From: Blastomyces gilchristii SLH14081
Taxonomy: Eukaryota > Ascomycota > Eurotiomycetes > Onygenales > Ajellomycetaceae
Direction: 5' to 3'
NCBI RefSeq assembly: GCF_000003855.2
Contig: NW_003101676.1
Coordinates: forward strand, 2,738,796 to 2,802,795
Length of the DNA: 64,000 bases
Part shown: positions 46,436 to 60,002 of the stretch, in pieces
How positions within the stretch are numbered: the first letter of the stretch is position 1
Layout of the letters: the number at the start of each line of letters is the position of its first letter
The notes under the pieces: generated by a model
Told to the model about the DNA's origin: nothing
The model's database searches: none
What the model saw: the letters and a program-made list of their open reading frames with translations, nothing else
Made by a program: the position numbers and the translations under genes

Positions 46436-49289
46436 ACTCCCCCCCCCATGTTAACAATGTAACCCCAAACGAAGAATATCTTATTTTCGCGAGCGGTTTG
46501 GGAGAGGGCCGGCGCCAAGGAGGAGGTGGGGGAGGGGAGGGAGGGATTTGGGCGGGTATAGATAGGATATTTGTAGGCAGGGCGAGATGACGCCTGAGCC
46601 TGAGCCTGAGCAGACGGGAGGAGCATGCTTTTTAGTTCCCCAACCCAACCAGGGGAGGAAGGAGACACATTTATTATTATTATTGTAACTGCTGGCAAAG
46701 TACCCGGTACATCAGCTGGCCTGGTAAGAAAGAATCATCGATCGATACGATACGCCAATCGGGCTGGTATTATTATTGGGGGACGGTAATCAATCATCTT
46801 CGTCGTCTTTCGTCTTTCGTCTTTCGGGTTTCGGGGAAGTGTTACGGCGTAAAGTTACCAAGCAGGTGGCACCGAGGCGGCGGCGGTCTCAAACTGATAA
46901 TCACTGGGCTGTGTACGGGGGGGTTGGTTATCAGGAGTTTCTTCTGTTACATACGCTAGAATAGAGCTCCAGATTACAAAATTACAAAATTACACAATTA
47001 CACAATTACCAAAATACGAAAATACCGATGCATAGATATTAACGGCTGGATTGCCCCACAAAAACAGGGCGTTTGGTCTCCAAAAAGAAAAAAAAGACCA
47101 ACGGACACCGATGATATTTAATTATCAATTGATCATTTATCATTACGCGGCCCTGTATCCGCCCCACAACCCAGCCAGCAAGTGGCGGGCCCCAGACTCC
47201 CAGCAAAATCCTCCTCACAGCCCAGGGCAAGAAAAATAAAAAAGAGGGCTAATGAAAAAAGGGCAAAAAACCCGCCGGGTTGATTCCGGTTTGTCCCTTG
47301 CCCGCCGTAACTACTCCGTATGTTGTTTCCCCGTTCGTTCGTTCGTTTCGTTCGTCTCGTTCTCCCCCTAAAACAGTAGTCAGGCTTAAGTCAGTCAGTC
47401 AGTCAGTCAGCCAGAGGGAAAAAGAGGGCGCAATCGCAATGGACGTATGAATGTAGTATTATAAAATAGGATTTGAACAGAGGTACCACGGTATCAATAT
47501 ACGGTATTATAACACCGTCCAAACAGGTATTGCAAACATCGGGCTTCTCTTCCAGCCCAACCCCTGATACCGAATCAATTGGCCGAAATCGCAATTCAAT
47601 TTTTCATCCGCGGGGGGGGGGGAGATATCCAGGTATCACCGTACAATAGAGCTCATCTCATCCCACGTAACCGTGTCATCTTTCTCTGGTCTCTCCTCCC
47701 AGACTGACGGAGCGCGGAATCTAGTGGGGCGGCGGGGGGTTCACTTTCAGCCAGGGCAGGGCAGGGCAGGGCAGGGCCAAAGAGAAGAGTCCAGACGCCC
47801 AAAAGCTCAAAGAACTTAAAAAGCCCAAAAGACTCAGAGAGTTAGGGCTGGCTCACATGGGAAAAAGGCGGAAAAAAAAAGAGCCAGAGACATAATTCAA
47901 ATTCTCCATGGACACAGCATTGACATTATTATTATTATTATTATTTCATTCTGGATCGTTGTGCCGGTCTGAACCCCGTCAGGCAGGTAGGCAGGTTCCT
48001 TTCTCTTTCTTTCTTTCTTTCTTTCGTTTCTTTCTTTGACCGCATCCTCCCCCCCCCGACCCCGGATTCAAAAACCATAAAACCCTCATAAGTGATAATT
48101 AAAAATAACTAACTAAATAAATAAATAAATACAAGGAGGAGGTGTAAGCAAGGTAAAACGCTCACCACCAACCGTGGAAAGCGAAGTCCAACAAGTGATG
48201 AAAGAAAGGACTTTCAAACCACATACACACACCCCCCACGCATGTTCCCTGTCACCCCTGACCAACCCCATAACTGCTCAAACCCCAGAAATATCCATAA
48301 TCTGCGATCAAAGAAACTCTACTCCCCACCACTGCTGAGAACGGTAAGTCACCGCCCGAAACACAATATCATGAGGTATGTACAATACATACATTGACCA
48401 TGGGTACTAACCCACATGAAATAATAAAACCCGCAACCGTTAAAGCCTTCTGGTAGCAAAGTGCGCAAATGAGCGGGGAAGAGGGGGAGGGAGGGCCTTT
48501 GTAGCAATATGCGATCAAGCCCTGTGGACAATTACCCCCGTACACAAAGCGCGATTATACCCGCTACAAGTGTTGGTTATTTATATTATTGTTTGTTTCT
48601 GGCTGTGTATGTACCCCGGACATTACTGCCCGATGCTTCCCTGCCGGGGTCATCGTCATCACCAAAAAAGAAAAGAGAAGAAAGAAAAAAGGAAAGAAGC
48701 AAGCAGCGCGACTAGCAGCGGTCAAGCAGGGTCAAGCAGACAGACAGGCAGCCGCAAGTCGGTCAGGGCTCAGGAGGGAGTTCTCCGGCGCAGTCAGTAT
48801 GGCGGTGGACGGACGGCGGGAAGCGGACGCAGCGAACAGCGGTACGGCGCGACTTGACGTGCATAACAAAAAAGCCATCCACTGCTTTTGATTCAGGGCT
48901 CGATCCAGGCCTGTATCCGTCACTTGATATTTTCCCCATTGCATGCGAAGTTGCGAACCCGGGAGAAGGCGGCCGGGGAGTGGAGAGCTACATAGTACAG
49001 CTTTAAAAAATGGGTTGCATGTCCACACTTTTACTGGCCATATGCAACGTACTCTCCACAGTTACGACAAGGGGTGGCAAGGTTGATTCCCCCTGCTTTG
49101 CACCTTGCATCTGGACCCCGTCCATCCAACGCCGAAACAAGTAACTTGGACGACAGCAGCCGACACAGCAGGGCCAGGCACCGCGTCTATCTTGCCCGAA
49201 AGCGCTTGCTTCCCCGCAAAAAGACAAAAGAGACAAGGATTTAAAACATGATGAATCATCTATTTTGCTTGACGTCTCATAGGCCAGCC

Positions 49290-49327
<38 letters not shown>
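49290..49327. repeat. (TCAA)n microsatellite
   Basis: Nine to ten uninterrupted tetranucleotide units. Confidence 0.9.
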
Positions 49328-49328
<1 letters not shown>

Positions 49329-50977
49329 CATAGCATCCAATCCAACAGAAATATTTATTGATTGCTCCCAACAAGTGCTCAAGCAGGCATTCATCGTATA
49401 ATATCATCATCGATCTCAGAGTCACACGGAGTACTCCGTACAGAAGCAGAAATTACCCTCGACAATGAAACATACACCACATGACTTATCTACGCTTCTT
49501 CTTTCATCAACCACCCTCTTGCGCCAGCCAGCGTGAAACCGTAACATTTTTATAGTCTGTTTCATCATCAACGCCCACTGGCTGCCCTTCCTTCCTTGCC
49601 ACTAATAAAGTACAGAGTACATATACATAAATACACATAACCCATTTCTTCTGGCAGCTATTGTTGTTTTACCAGAGATCGCGCGCGCGAATCAGCGACG
49701 CCCCCGCCTCACTTCATCTTGACCCCCACGCCCTTTGCCCCTCTTCTTCACCACCCTCAAATGCGACTACTCGTTAACTAATTGCCAACACTTTGGCGTT
49801 TGGCGTTTGGCGTTTGCACACATAAAGTTACAGAGGTAACTAGTTAGCACTCTGGAAGAGGATCTTTTGAGTGGAGTAGAAAGACAGGGGTTGTACTCTT
49901 CCTGCCTGCCAGCCAGCCAGCCAGGGGGTATCTATCTTTCTCTCGTGCGGGGAAATATAATATTTCCCCGAGACATGAAGCACTGGGGTATAATAATAAT
50001 ATGATGCTTATGGCCCAGTTCCTCTATCCAAGAGGGTTTTATGTCGATACGATACAGGTGCAGGTACGGTACACGCCGGCACTTCTTCAGCCCTGAATAA
50101 CAAACTCACTGCTAATTTCTAAATGATGGGGATGGAAGGTTTCACTCCTTCATCGCCGAGTGCAGGGATGCGCAGCGTGGTATTCTCCGCAGCGCCCCCA
50201 GCTGGTTTAAATAAGTTTAGCCTTCGAACTTGGAAGATATAATCCGCATAATAATATATAATCCCCGAGTCCAACCCCCCCTCGCTAACAACGTCTCAGG
50301 CACGTCACATGCATGGCCAGGTCAGATCGCCCGTTTACCCTCAGCTACCCGCTTGAGTAATTGTGAAGGAGGGAGTGCATCTCATCTCTCTGCGAAGGTT
50401 GAAAGCAGAGATCTTGCATCGGACTGAGATTATTATTACTCCTCAGACGTTTTCAAAGTACGCACAGTTAAAAAAAGCATTGGGGCCCTCTTTCTAAATC
50501 ATTATTTCATTCCAATACACGAGAAAACACAGCATTGCGGCCGGTTTCGCACATATATCACAACCACCTAAGCCACAGATCTAGTTTAACTCATGCTGTG
50601 AGCAGAAAAAGAATACGAAAGAAGAAAAAAAACATCCTCTATTCCCGCTCCGCCGCGTTTCCTCCCCTTATCTCCGTGTCTTATCCATCGCGACCACGGG
50701 TGTATGTATTCCTCCCCCGCATAGTCGCATCCGCGAGAGGGAGTAATGATGGGGTGGATGGGTGGATGGGTGGATGGGTGGTCGGGCTGCCAATTGGAAA
50801 AATCATGATTACCTCTGCGAAGTATTATTATTATTTATCTCGTATCTTCGATCGTTTAAGCGATTTATTATCCATTTTATTAGATCATCATTTTATTTAT
50901 TTCACGGAAATATTTCTCACACTACATGGACAGACATGGATTATCGATTCCAATATGCCTGGACGTTGTTCGGATGG

Positions 50978-51007
<30 letters not shown>
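50978..51007. repeat. Poly-A tract (30)
   Basis: Uninterrupted A run in the gene-free region. Confidence 0.9.
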
Positions 51008-51008
<1 letters not shown>

Positions 51009-53099
51009 GCGGGGAATGAAACAAACCGGGAGGCCTAGGCCTGGTCACCACTAGTTCAGGCGTGGCGGCTTGGCTGGCTTGCGTGGAAAGAATTAACAGT
51101 TTCTCTTGAGCTCCCGATTGGAGAGTAATAATAACGTTGATATTCCAATCACTTGTTGTAGCGTATAGCCCCAGGAACACTTTGAGCGCTGTACGCTGTA
51201 GAGTTGATCATTCAAAAAACGTCTGTCTGTCTGGGCCTGCAGACAAAGATCCATCCCCTGCAACGCCCAACTCCCTCGATCAAACCATGTTTGCAGACTA
51301 GATTTCGGCTCTTATTATTATGCCCGAACGGCGACACGAGCAAGGGGAAAAAAAGGATAAGTTATTTCGAGATGGTTGGGGCGAGGGAGGGAGGGAGGGG
51401 AACGATAGGTTGAACGTTTGACCGTTTGTTTTTTTATTTCTTTTAATTTTTTAAAATGTGATGATTGGTTGGTTGGTTGGCTGTGGCTTTTTTTGGGGAA
51501 TAGAATCCTTGCATTCCTTGAAACGGTTTTCTTTTTCTTTTTGTTTCTTTTCTTACCTTTATTATATTATTAATGTGAAGGGTTGGGTGGAGGAAGTTTA
51601 GCGGTCGTAACAAGATCTGCGGGTTGCATTCTCAATGAACGATTAGCAGCTGGAGTGAAATTGCGAGATGTGAAGAGTTGAAGCTCATTCAATTGTTTCT
51701 TTTCTTTTCTTTTTTTTTTTTTGCCAGCAAGCGGTCTCGATGGATGCTTTCGAACGGGGTTTGTGGTTGTGGGTTTGGTGATCGTTTCATACCAACGTTC
51801 AAATGGCGCCAAGCAGAAAAAATCACACTCCAAGACGGCGATGGTCGACGTCGATGTGACGGCGGGAACAAAAAAAACGACAAGGCCTCCAGCAGAGCTC
51901 TCAGCCACAACTACAACTAACTTCTAACTACGGAGTAGCTTCTACAAATCAGCATCACACCATCCCCCGTCACAACGTGGAGACGCCAGGTTTCATGTTC
52001 GGAGAGTTTTCTCTATTCTATGGCTGTGGCTGGAGCTTCTTGTGACAAAAGAAAGTATAAAATTAAGCGTGGTGGCCGCTTAAGTCTAGGCTCTCAGGCG
52101 CCACAAGTCAGCGGTTGTTGATGTCGCTTCTGGCAAGTTGTGATAGCTACCATAGTATCGTATCTCAATTCCCCATGTACTCATTGGCCAGCACATTACA
52201 TTCACAGCTGGAATAAATAAAATAAAATAAATAAAGATAAAGATACTTTTTTTAGCGCCTCACCGTCACCCTCACATCAGTAAGTCAGTAGTGGAAGTGG
52301 ACATACATACCTGAACTCCTGACCTCTGCGTTGGCCGCTGTATCTCCCTATCGCCGTCCTCCATCGTCCCATCATCCCAGGTCACGCGTTTCTCACTTTT
52401 TTACTCTTCGGGAATCTAGAGGTAGAGATCGAAGCATAAGCCGCCCGCCCCCCCCCACTGGGGCGAACCCATGTACAGTACAGCGTAGTCAAGTTACTAC
52501 GGTGCATTGGAAAAGACGAGAAGGAAGAAGGAAACAAAAGAAAATAAAACAGAAGAAAATAAAATAAAATAAAAAACCAACTCACCCCGGTCTTTGATCC
52601 GATCCATGCCAAGTACAATACATAATAATTAAATCTTAATCAGCGCGTGGGCGCCGCCACCATTCACAATATTAAATAATGGCCCACAAGTGTTGTCTTC
52701 TACCCCCTTTCCAGAACAATTTGACCAACGGTAACCCAGGGTAACCTCTTGCCTTAGGCTAGGTGGGTTAGGCATGGCATGGCCTCGGCGGCGCGGGCTG
52801 ACGGCGGAACTCATCCCCACGCTGAGACGCTGACACGCTGAGACGCTGCTGACACACTGACAAGCTGACAAGTTGTGGACAAACTGGCTCGAGCCGGGGG
52901 CTTGTTTTAAGTTGTTTTAGCGAGGTTAGGTATGGTATAGCTAATTAATAGCCGAGCAAGGGTTGGAGAACTCCCGGGTTGGGGAAATAGGAGGATCAGA
53001 AAGGTCAAAAGAGATCTCGCCGAACGATGCGTGGGGTCCATGGATGCGATGCGATGCGATGCATGCGCAGAGCGTAACCCTCCTCCCTTCGAGTTGGTG

Positions 53100-53122
53100 T
53101 TTTTTTTTTTTTTTTTTTTTTT
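53100..53122. repeat. Poly-T tract (23)
   Basis: Uninterrupted T run; shortly upstream GATGCGATGCGATGC direct repeats (53045-53060). Confidence 0.9.
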
Positions 53123-54090
53123 CCCATCTGCCGTTTGTCTCCCGTTATTCTTCTCCTTTGCCATGTGGGAATCAGCCTTCATCCATGCAAACACCATATC
53201 CTGGTGACTGATGCTGGGGATAAGCGCGTCAATTTCCTCGTCAGCTGGTATATAACAAACAAGGTTCTTTTCTTTCCCTTTTATTAAAGACAGGGAGGGG
53301 TCTCAATAAGTCTCTGGGTATTGGTGGACAGCCGAACACATTTGTTTTGACATTTGTTGACATCTCAAGAGCAAACTGTTTTGAGGAAACGCGGAAAACC
53401 ACTCCAACTCCCAACTCCCTCTCTCTCCCTCTCTCTCTCTCTCTGATGAACCCCCGAATGAAGCTCAGAGTGCATCGCATGACACTTCCAACACTTATCT
53501 AGCATCCCGCTCCCCCCCCCCCCGTCAAATCGCCAACATGAGCTCCCGGGGTTGCGCTCGGCGGGTGGGTGCGGTGCGTGATGATCACATTCATTGTTAC
53601 GCAGTATTTTCTACCAGGAACCAACACGAATCGAATCCTACCTTCCAGCTTCGGCTACATCCCAGCCAGCCGCCTCGAGTAATAAAAAAAAAGTTCATTT
53701 CTTTTTCGTATTGGTTATTAACTTATTATTAACTTACTTATTTATCTCGGAGGGATGGGATGGGATGGAGGAAATGGAATCCTTGCCTTTACCCTCCTCA
53801 GTTAAATCAAATAAGCAGCTTGTGGTGTGATCGCTGATCGCTCCCATCCACTCACTCATCGCTTCGAGATGTTTGATGGGTTGGTTACGATGGTGATCCG
53901 GGGAGTGAGATGGGAAGCGAAGGGAGAGGGTATATTTCCTTGTTTCCGTAAGAGTAGTACTCTTCGGAGGGGGTATTTTTTCTTTTGCCCATGGAGAACT
54001 AGCTAGCTCTACTGGTAAATATCCCCCCCCCCGGGTGAAATACAGTATTCGTATTTCTCCAGCGAGTTGTTTGAAACTACTCCGTACGTA

Positions 54091-54092
<2 letters not shown>

Positions 54093-54122
<30 letters not shown>
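54093..54122. repeat. (TTA)n microsatellite
   Basis: Ten trinucleotide units directly after a TACTCCGTACGTA motif. Confidence 0.9.
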
Positions 54123-54123
<1 letters not shown>

Positions 54124-55585
54124 GTACCGTTAAAATCCCGTCACCTTCGGGTGAAGCACGGCGGAGTCTAGTAGTAAGTAGTTGATAAGAAAATGAGGGA
54201 ACTTTCCAGGAACGGAGTGCGCCGGTAATGTCCATTGGTTGGCTGGGCTGAGGAAGAAAACATCCGGAGACTCGAGAGCGAATTCGTTCGGCAACAACGG
54301 CTAACTACACATCGCCGCGAAACCATGTTTGAGAGGTTGTTGCCAGTTGGTGGAAGAGGGAGGGAGGGAGAACTGGATGTATCGCCGTCAGACAGTAGTA
54401 GTGAGTGGAGGCCAGCGAGAGAAGTTCACCCGATCTCCTCCACTTTTCTTCCGTTGCTGGGTTGGATCCCCTTTTTCGCCGTCAACCTTCGGGCTATTTA
54501 CTCCTATCGGCATGCATCATGATACATGTTGTGTTGCCTCGGGCAAAGAGCGGGTCTTGAAGCTTTGCAGCCTTTCCCAAGGTTCTGGCAGCTTTTTTCC
54601 CTCTCCTCTCGCGATTGTGGACCCGCGCGGCTATCTCCGCCAGCCGAGCCAAATACCTGGTAACGTGCGCTGGCGTACTGTACCTAGTTACTGCGTAAGT
54701 TAGCGCGATGCGTCCCGATCGGAGAGCATCGGAACCGGGGGGTGTCACACGTGATAGCAGTCGGGATAACACGGAGTTTGGGCCTCGGCTTCTTTGGGTT
54801 TTGAACTCCTGGGACAGAAATAGTCACCTGACCGTCGCGAGCTGCGCGGTGACACCAAGCCACTTCGCGTCTTCCCTGCACTTGCTGGGGGGCAACTTTA
54901 CTGTGTACGCCCGCCCCATGCCCCATGCCTGCCCCCATGTCCTGAGTCGCGACGGTAGGTAGGGTAGGTAGGGGGAAGTGTGTGATATCAACACATAAGG
55001 AAAGTCAACCTTGTCCAACTTCCAAGGAGCATTTTTTTTTTAATTGGAATTTGCAGCGGATTTCAGCTAGGGGTGATTGGTGGTCAGTTCATTGTTATTA
55101 TTTTATGACACAGCGTTGTTGGAAATGTGATACTCAGCCAGCAGGTTCTGCCGTCTGCTAATAAAATTACAGGCGATAGCCTCAAAATACATTATTATTA
55201 TTATATAAACTGCTTCAAAATGCTTCTCTCTTACTAATTTTCAGGCTATTTTTCCGAACAAACCGTTTACCATATGATGATGGAACAGCTCCGCTACGCC
55301 AGGCTCTTTTTACACTCCAGCATGGGACTTCAAAACAGGAATGAATATCAACTCAATCCGTACGGAGTAGCCCTCAGGTGGCTTTGTATGAGGTTTTAGG
55401 AGATTTCACATTACTACTCACCCCCGGGACTGCGAGGGCTAGGGCTGAAATCTCTTGATTTGTTTTTTCTTTTCTTTTTTTTATCAGAAGTCCTGACTAC
55501 TTCCCCGGACTTTAACTATTAATTATTTTCTTTGTTTGCACCAGATAAAAAAAGAAAGACTTTCACCTTTCCCCAGGGAAGGCAA

Positions 55586-55640
55586 GAAAAGAAAAGAAAA
55601 GAAAAGAAAAGAAAAGAAAAGAAAAGAAAAGAAAAGAAAA
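55586..55640. repeat. (AAAAG)n microsatellite, 11 units
   Basis: Eleven perfect pentanucleotide units, all-purine on the plus strand. Confidence 0.92.
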
Positions 55641-57918
55641 ATTTACGGGGATGGAGAGAAACGTTGTTCCTACTGGCCAGAAAGCTAGAAATACATCTAT
55701 CACATTTTCCGGTGGAATTGAACCAGAGGTTCTCTTTTAAAGAAGTTCCAGTTACGGATAGACTACTTTTTCCCCCGTCTCCCTCCTCCGCGCCACTTGA
55801 TATACGGAGTATTCAGATCTCAGATCTTCATAGTTGGGTGGCACTTGGACGTTGCGCGGCGGCGCCGGATACATGAACAGCGAACTTATGGAAAGTGGTC
55901 CTGTCGAATCGCAAACCTGGAGCTGAGGACGTCGAGCAGACAAAGCGCAAACGGTCAATGCCGGTCTGATGAATTGTAAATCATTTCTTGAAGAAGAAGA
56001 AGAAGCAGAAGAAGATATGCATCAAGCAATGGAAAAGGGGGAAAGGAGGGCGCTACGGCCGTATGTACGGGTTACCCTGCCAGAGGCTGCTGCAGGTGCA
56101 GCTGGCGTGCGTGCAGAGAAAAAAGGCCCAGGCACAATGAGGATTTTGCGGTTCTCAATATACTCACCATCTCTTTTTTCTTTTCCGCCTACAGTTCAAT
56201 ATACCAAACCGTCGGGTTTTAATCGTCAACGCCCGTCCCCCGTCCCCGACCTCCCCGTCAAGAAATAATAATAAAAGTGTACCGTGTTCCAAACATGAAC
56301 ACTCCATACTGTATGTATCTCTTGTAGATACAATACATACATACATACATACAGACTTGCTCCATACAGAGCGAATCAAACCCCATACTTCATTTTTGAC
56401 ATCTGTACTCCGTATCGTAGAATCTCTCACTCTCTCTCCCCCCTCGGTCTTGCTTTCTTTGTTATGGAGCGCGCATCATTCCTGCGAATACACGGGGGGA
56501 ATATGTCTTTTACAGATCGTGTAACAACATACGACACATATGCAGCACGAACGTCCACCCCATACCCATACCCATACCCCGTTAACCCCATACATCTCAT
56601 AAAAAGCGTGTCATACAGAGTTACAGTTACTTAGGATCAAAGCCTTGACTCAGTGATACAAGCCTCGGCCGGTGAAAGAGGGCAAATAGGGGGTGCTTTA
56701 CAATTAATAGCAAAGAGAAATCTAGCTTCCATGTGTCATAGCAAAAATATTGAACTATTTGGTAGTTAGTAGTAGTAGTAACTAGTTAACCAGTTTTATT
56801 TGTTGGGGGGAAAAAAAAAAGAAATGTACTACCTACCCTCCCTGCTTCACAGAAGAATTGGATATATCTGATGTGATCTATCTATACACAAACCCCCCGG
56901 CATTTTTCTTATTCCTTCCTTTTTTCTTTGTTTTTCTGCAGTGAGTCAGTTCGGTTTCGTTCCCTATTCGCGCGCCGGTTTTTAAAGTACTCTTTACATG
57001 TATGTTCGAGGGATCTTGAGATCTCTTGAGTGTCTGGAGGGTTGTGTTGTATTCGTTGGCGAAGAAGATCACCGAGGGGGGTAGACAGGGGAACGCTTTT
57101 CAGGGTGAAGGTTAGTTAGTAGAAGGGAAGCATGAAAATGTAATGTATGTAGTTATGCTCTTCGCTTCGTTTCGTTGCTGTTGTAATAATATCTGTTATC
57201 CGTAACTAACTTACTTAAAGTGAACAGCATGCCTACACCTATTTTGGGCAGATCTTTGAGGGAGTTCTAGAGAAGACAATTTACTTGTTTTAACTTGCTT
57301 CAATAATATGACACCGGTTGTGGGGCATGTGGAGGAAGTGGCAATATTATAGGAACCACTGGGAAATGCGCTGGATTCCAAATCCCCCGAGGCCGAAGGA
57401 TAGGTAGGATGCTGCTGGCTGGCTGGTTGAAGGAAGGCTTTGCTGTTTTAAGCATTCTTTCTTTCAGAAATGCTCATCAAAGTAAGTATCAATGGGATAT
57501 TTTGATATTATGAGCAGCTCAACGAATTATTATATATTAGATGGAATCGTCACAGACTAAAAATTGAAAAAAAACTGTTGTGGTTTTCCCCATTAAGTTC
57601 CAAGGGCTGACCTGACTGAACAATTCGCCAAAAGACCGGAAACCGACGCACCGCACTGAACGGAACTATTTCCACTGCGCCATCCATTTGCTCAAGATAG
57701 ATGATAGATGCGTAATGTCTTCATCTGTCCCATGTCCTGGCCGAACTATTTACCTTGGGACGTAGTACCGGCTAGCTAAGTATACCATACCATACCTGGA
57801 CACCGCAACTTTTGCGTTGACATGTCAATATTTGTTCTTCATGGGCTGCTCTGACCCCTTGGGTTCAGAACATTGATGAATATGAAAATCAACACCCTGG
57901 ACAAATCCATTTGCCATT

Positions 57919-60002
57919 ATGAAGGTCAAAAATATCATTAAGAGAAACGATTTGGAGACGGAGAGAAGGGAGCCCTTGTCTTGGATTGCTAACCCGGTGG
58001 CCACCGGGCCTGAAACCCAGCAGAATGACCATCTCATCTTAGAACCCAGTTCTCAGGGGAGTTCCCGACTGGTGAACTTGGATAGTAGTACACAGAAGAT
58101 GTGCTCGGAAAACAAACTCCCGCTCTTCAGGAAGCGTAAAGCTGCGCCCATTGAATTGTTCTATGACTTGTTCTTCGTCGCCAATCTGTCAAGCTTCACA
58201 TCGACACATGAAATAAATACCACGGCCAGTTAGTATCCCCAAGGAGTCATATATATATATATATATATATATATATCGGAGACAGATTCTAATACGGGTT
58301 TCAATAGACCTAACGGCGTATGCCGGGTACATTTCATTGCTTTGGTTCGTATGGCTCCAGACTACCTTCTTCGATCTCCGATTCCATACCGATTCCGCTC
58401 TGTCACGGGTATTCAGAGCCGCACATCTAGGGATCATGGCCGGCTTCGCTGTCTTGGGACCTAACTTCGACCCATCAAATCCCTCGTCAAAGCCGAATGA
58501 GTTTCGGAACATGAGCTTCGTTCTAATGACTTCTCGAATCATCCTGGCTCTCCAGTATGCCTCCATCGTATGGTATATAAAGGGGTACAAGAGGACGGTT
58601 TTTCCAACTTTGCTGGTCATTGCCACGGTTTTTACTACCGCAATGGCGTATCTGGGTCTCGCGTTCACGTTCACCAGGACCAGCGGCCATTTGGCTTTCC
58701 TTGCATGGTATGTTATTGGGGCGGTGGAGGCGGTGTTCATGATATCCATCTCCAGCTTTTGGAGGGTGCTTAGTTTCAAGGAGACAGCTATCATCGAGAG
58801 ATTTAATGGGATGACATTGATTGTTCTAGGAGAAGGAGTAGTCGGGATGACCAAAGCCGTAAGTTTCATAACTAACGTGCTGATTGTTATAACAAAAGGG
58901 TTTGCTAAGCTGATCCAACCATATACAGGCCACCAGTGTAGCCCAAGGAGCAACAAACATCCCCAAATCTTCCATTGGTCTTATCATAAGCTACATCCTT
59001 GTCATTGTAAGCCTTCTACTGCCTGGACGGTATTTTTCAACATGCTTCCTAACAAATACACGGCGTAGTATTTCATCTATATAATATACTTTGACCAGAT
59101 TTCAGAGGAACGGTTCGGCAGCATACGTCAGCAGATATGGGCCATTTTACACTTCCCGTTACACATGGCAATCCTTCTCACCATTGAAGGCAGTCGTGGA
59201 TGGATCATGTGGAATGTCGCCAACCGTATCGTGGAGCATGCTACCTTGAAAGCCAGCATGTTCTTTGACGGGCTTTCGGCATCGCAAAACTCAACCGCAG
59301 CACAGGGGTTGGTCAATGACCTGGAGCTAATCGTCACCGCTGTCTCCGATCGGCTCCGGTCCCCCCAACCAGTACCGGACTTTAAACCGATATACAACCG
59401 GCTCCTCGCCCTCTCCGACAACGACAACAATTGGGGCGCCGAAACCTCCGCGCTTTTCGAAGAGTTTTTCAACAAGCTTTACCTCTGGGTTATGCGCACA
59501 TTTGGCATTGTGCTGCCGCAGCTAGACGGCTCCGGAAAGCAGATCCTTGAGCAGCAGAACAAGGAAGTTTCCAGCAAGTTCTATGTGTTGTTTGCCTACT
59601 TCTTCATAGCCGCTGGGCTGACGCTTGTGTTCCTTGCGTCGCTGCATTGGTTCGGCAAAATGCATAAAACGCGTGGCGAGATGCTGTCCATCGTTCTTAC
59701 TACGCTGATTGGGGCCGGTCTGGCGTTTATCTCACTGTTTGTTACGGTTGCAAAGAAAGCAGCTGCCATCGCAGAGACGCCCTTTTCGAGTTTCCTGACG
59801 AGTGGGTGGATTGTGCCAACTGTAGTTCTCACTTATGGGCTCGGTAAGTTTTGCAACGTTGTCCGGGGAGGCTCGAACCCTTTCTATATAAAGTTAGTTG
59901 AGATTTGGTTTCTGCTAATTTTCATACCTTATCGCAGTCGTTGTGATTGATAACTTGATTGTTTGGGCATCACACAGGCGCTGGATTAGGTGGGCACACT
60001 AG
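57919..60002 (+). CDS. LtrA-family (low temperature requirement A) membrane protein
   Basis: Multi-pass membrane protein of the fungal LtrA family, whose function is not established. Exons 57919-58228, 58308-58858, 58929-59006, 59069-59843 and 59938-60002 give 592 residues with all phases matching. The first 80 residues are hydrophilic; the family hallmark APIELFYDLFFVANLSSFT follows. Hydrophobic segments include YAGYISLLWFVWLQTTFF, TLLVIATVFTTAMAYLGLAF, LAFLAWYVIGAVEAVFMISI, IGLIISYILVI, FYVLFAYFFIAAGLTLVFLA and SIVLTTLIGAGLAFISLFVT, probably nine or more in all. Conserved-looking loop motifs are RFNGMTLIVLGEGVVG (LtrA signature ERFxxxxLIxLGE) and HFPLHMAILLTIEGSRG. A large loop of about 130 residues (FFDGLSASQ to NKEVSSK) separates the last helices. 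The protein ends VVVIDNLIVWASHRRW. The first intron (79 nt) holds an (AT)14 microsatellite. No other gene is close. Confidence 0.92.
58249..58276. repeat. (AT)n microsatellite in LtrA intron 1
   Basis: Fourteen AT units filling about a third of the 79-nt intron. Confidence 0.92.

Larger units (their letters stand above)
45633..57918. other. 12.3-kb gene-free region between divergent genes
   Basis: Upstream DNA of the DUF1752 gene (minus) and the LtrA gene (plus). I found no gene. Instead it is packed with microsatellites, homopolymers and short repeated words: CAG-CAAATT repeats (45904-45930), GCAGG repeats (47751-47776), TTCGTTCG (47335-47358), GGATGGGT (50752-50784), and eight or more copies of TACGGAGTA/TACTCCGTA. 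It is not notably AT-rich, unlike the islands at 33-37 kb, so RIP is not an obvious explanation. Open frames of 60-167 codons are mostly read-through of repeats. Confidence 0.5.

Noticed and set aside
50535..51038. 167-codon plus-strand frame in the gene-free region
   Set aside because: It runs through GGATGGGT repeats and a 30-base A tract (KKKKKKKKK), with no similarity; most likely chance.
54950..54972. Telomere-like GGTAGGGTAGGTAGGG
   Set aside because: It is not a TTAGGG array; too short and irregular to be an interstitial telomere.
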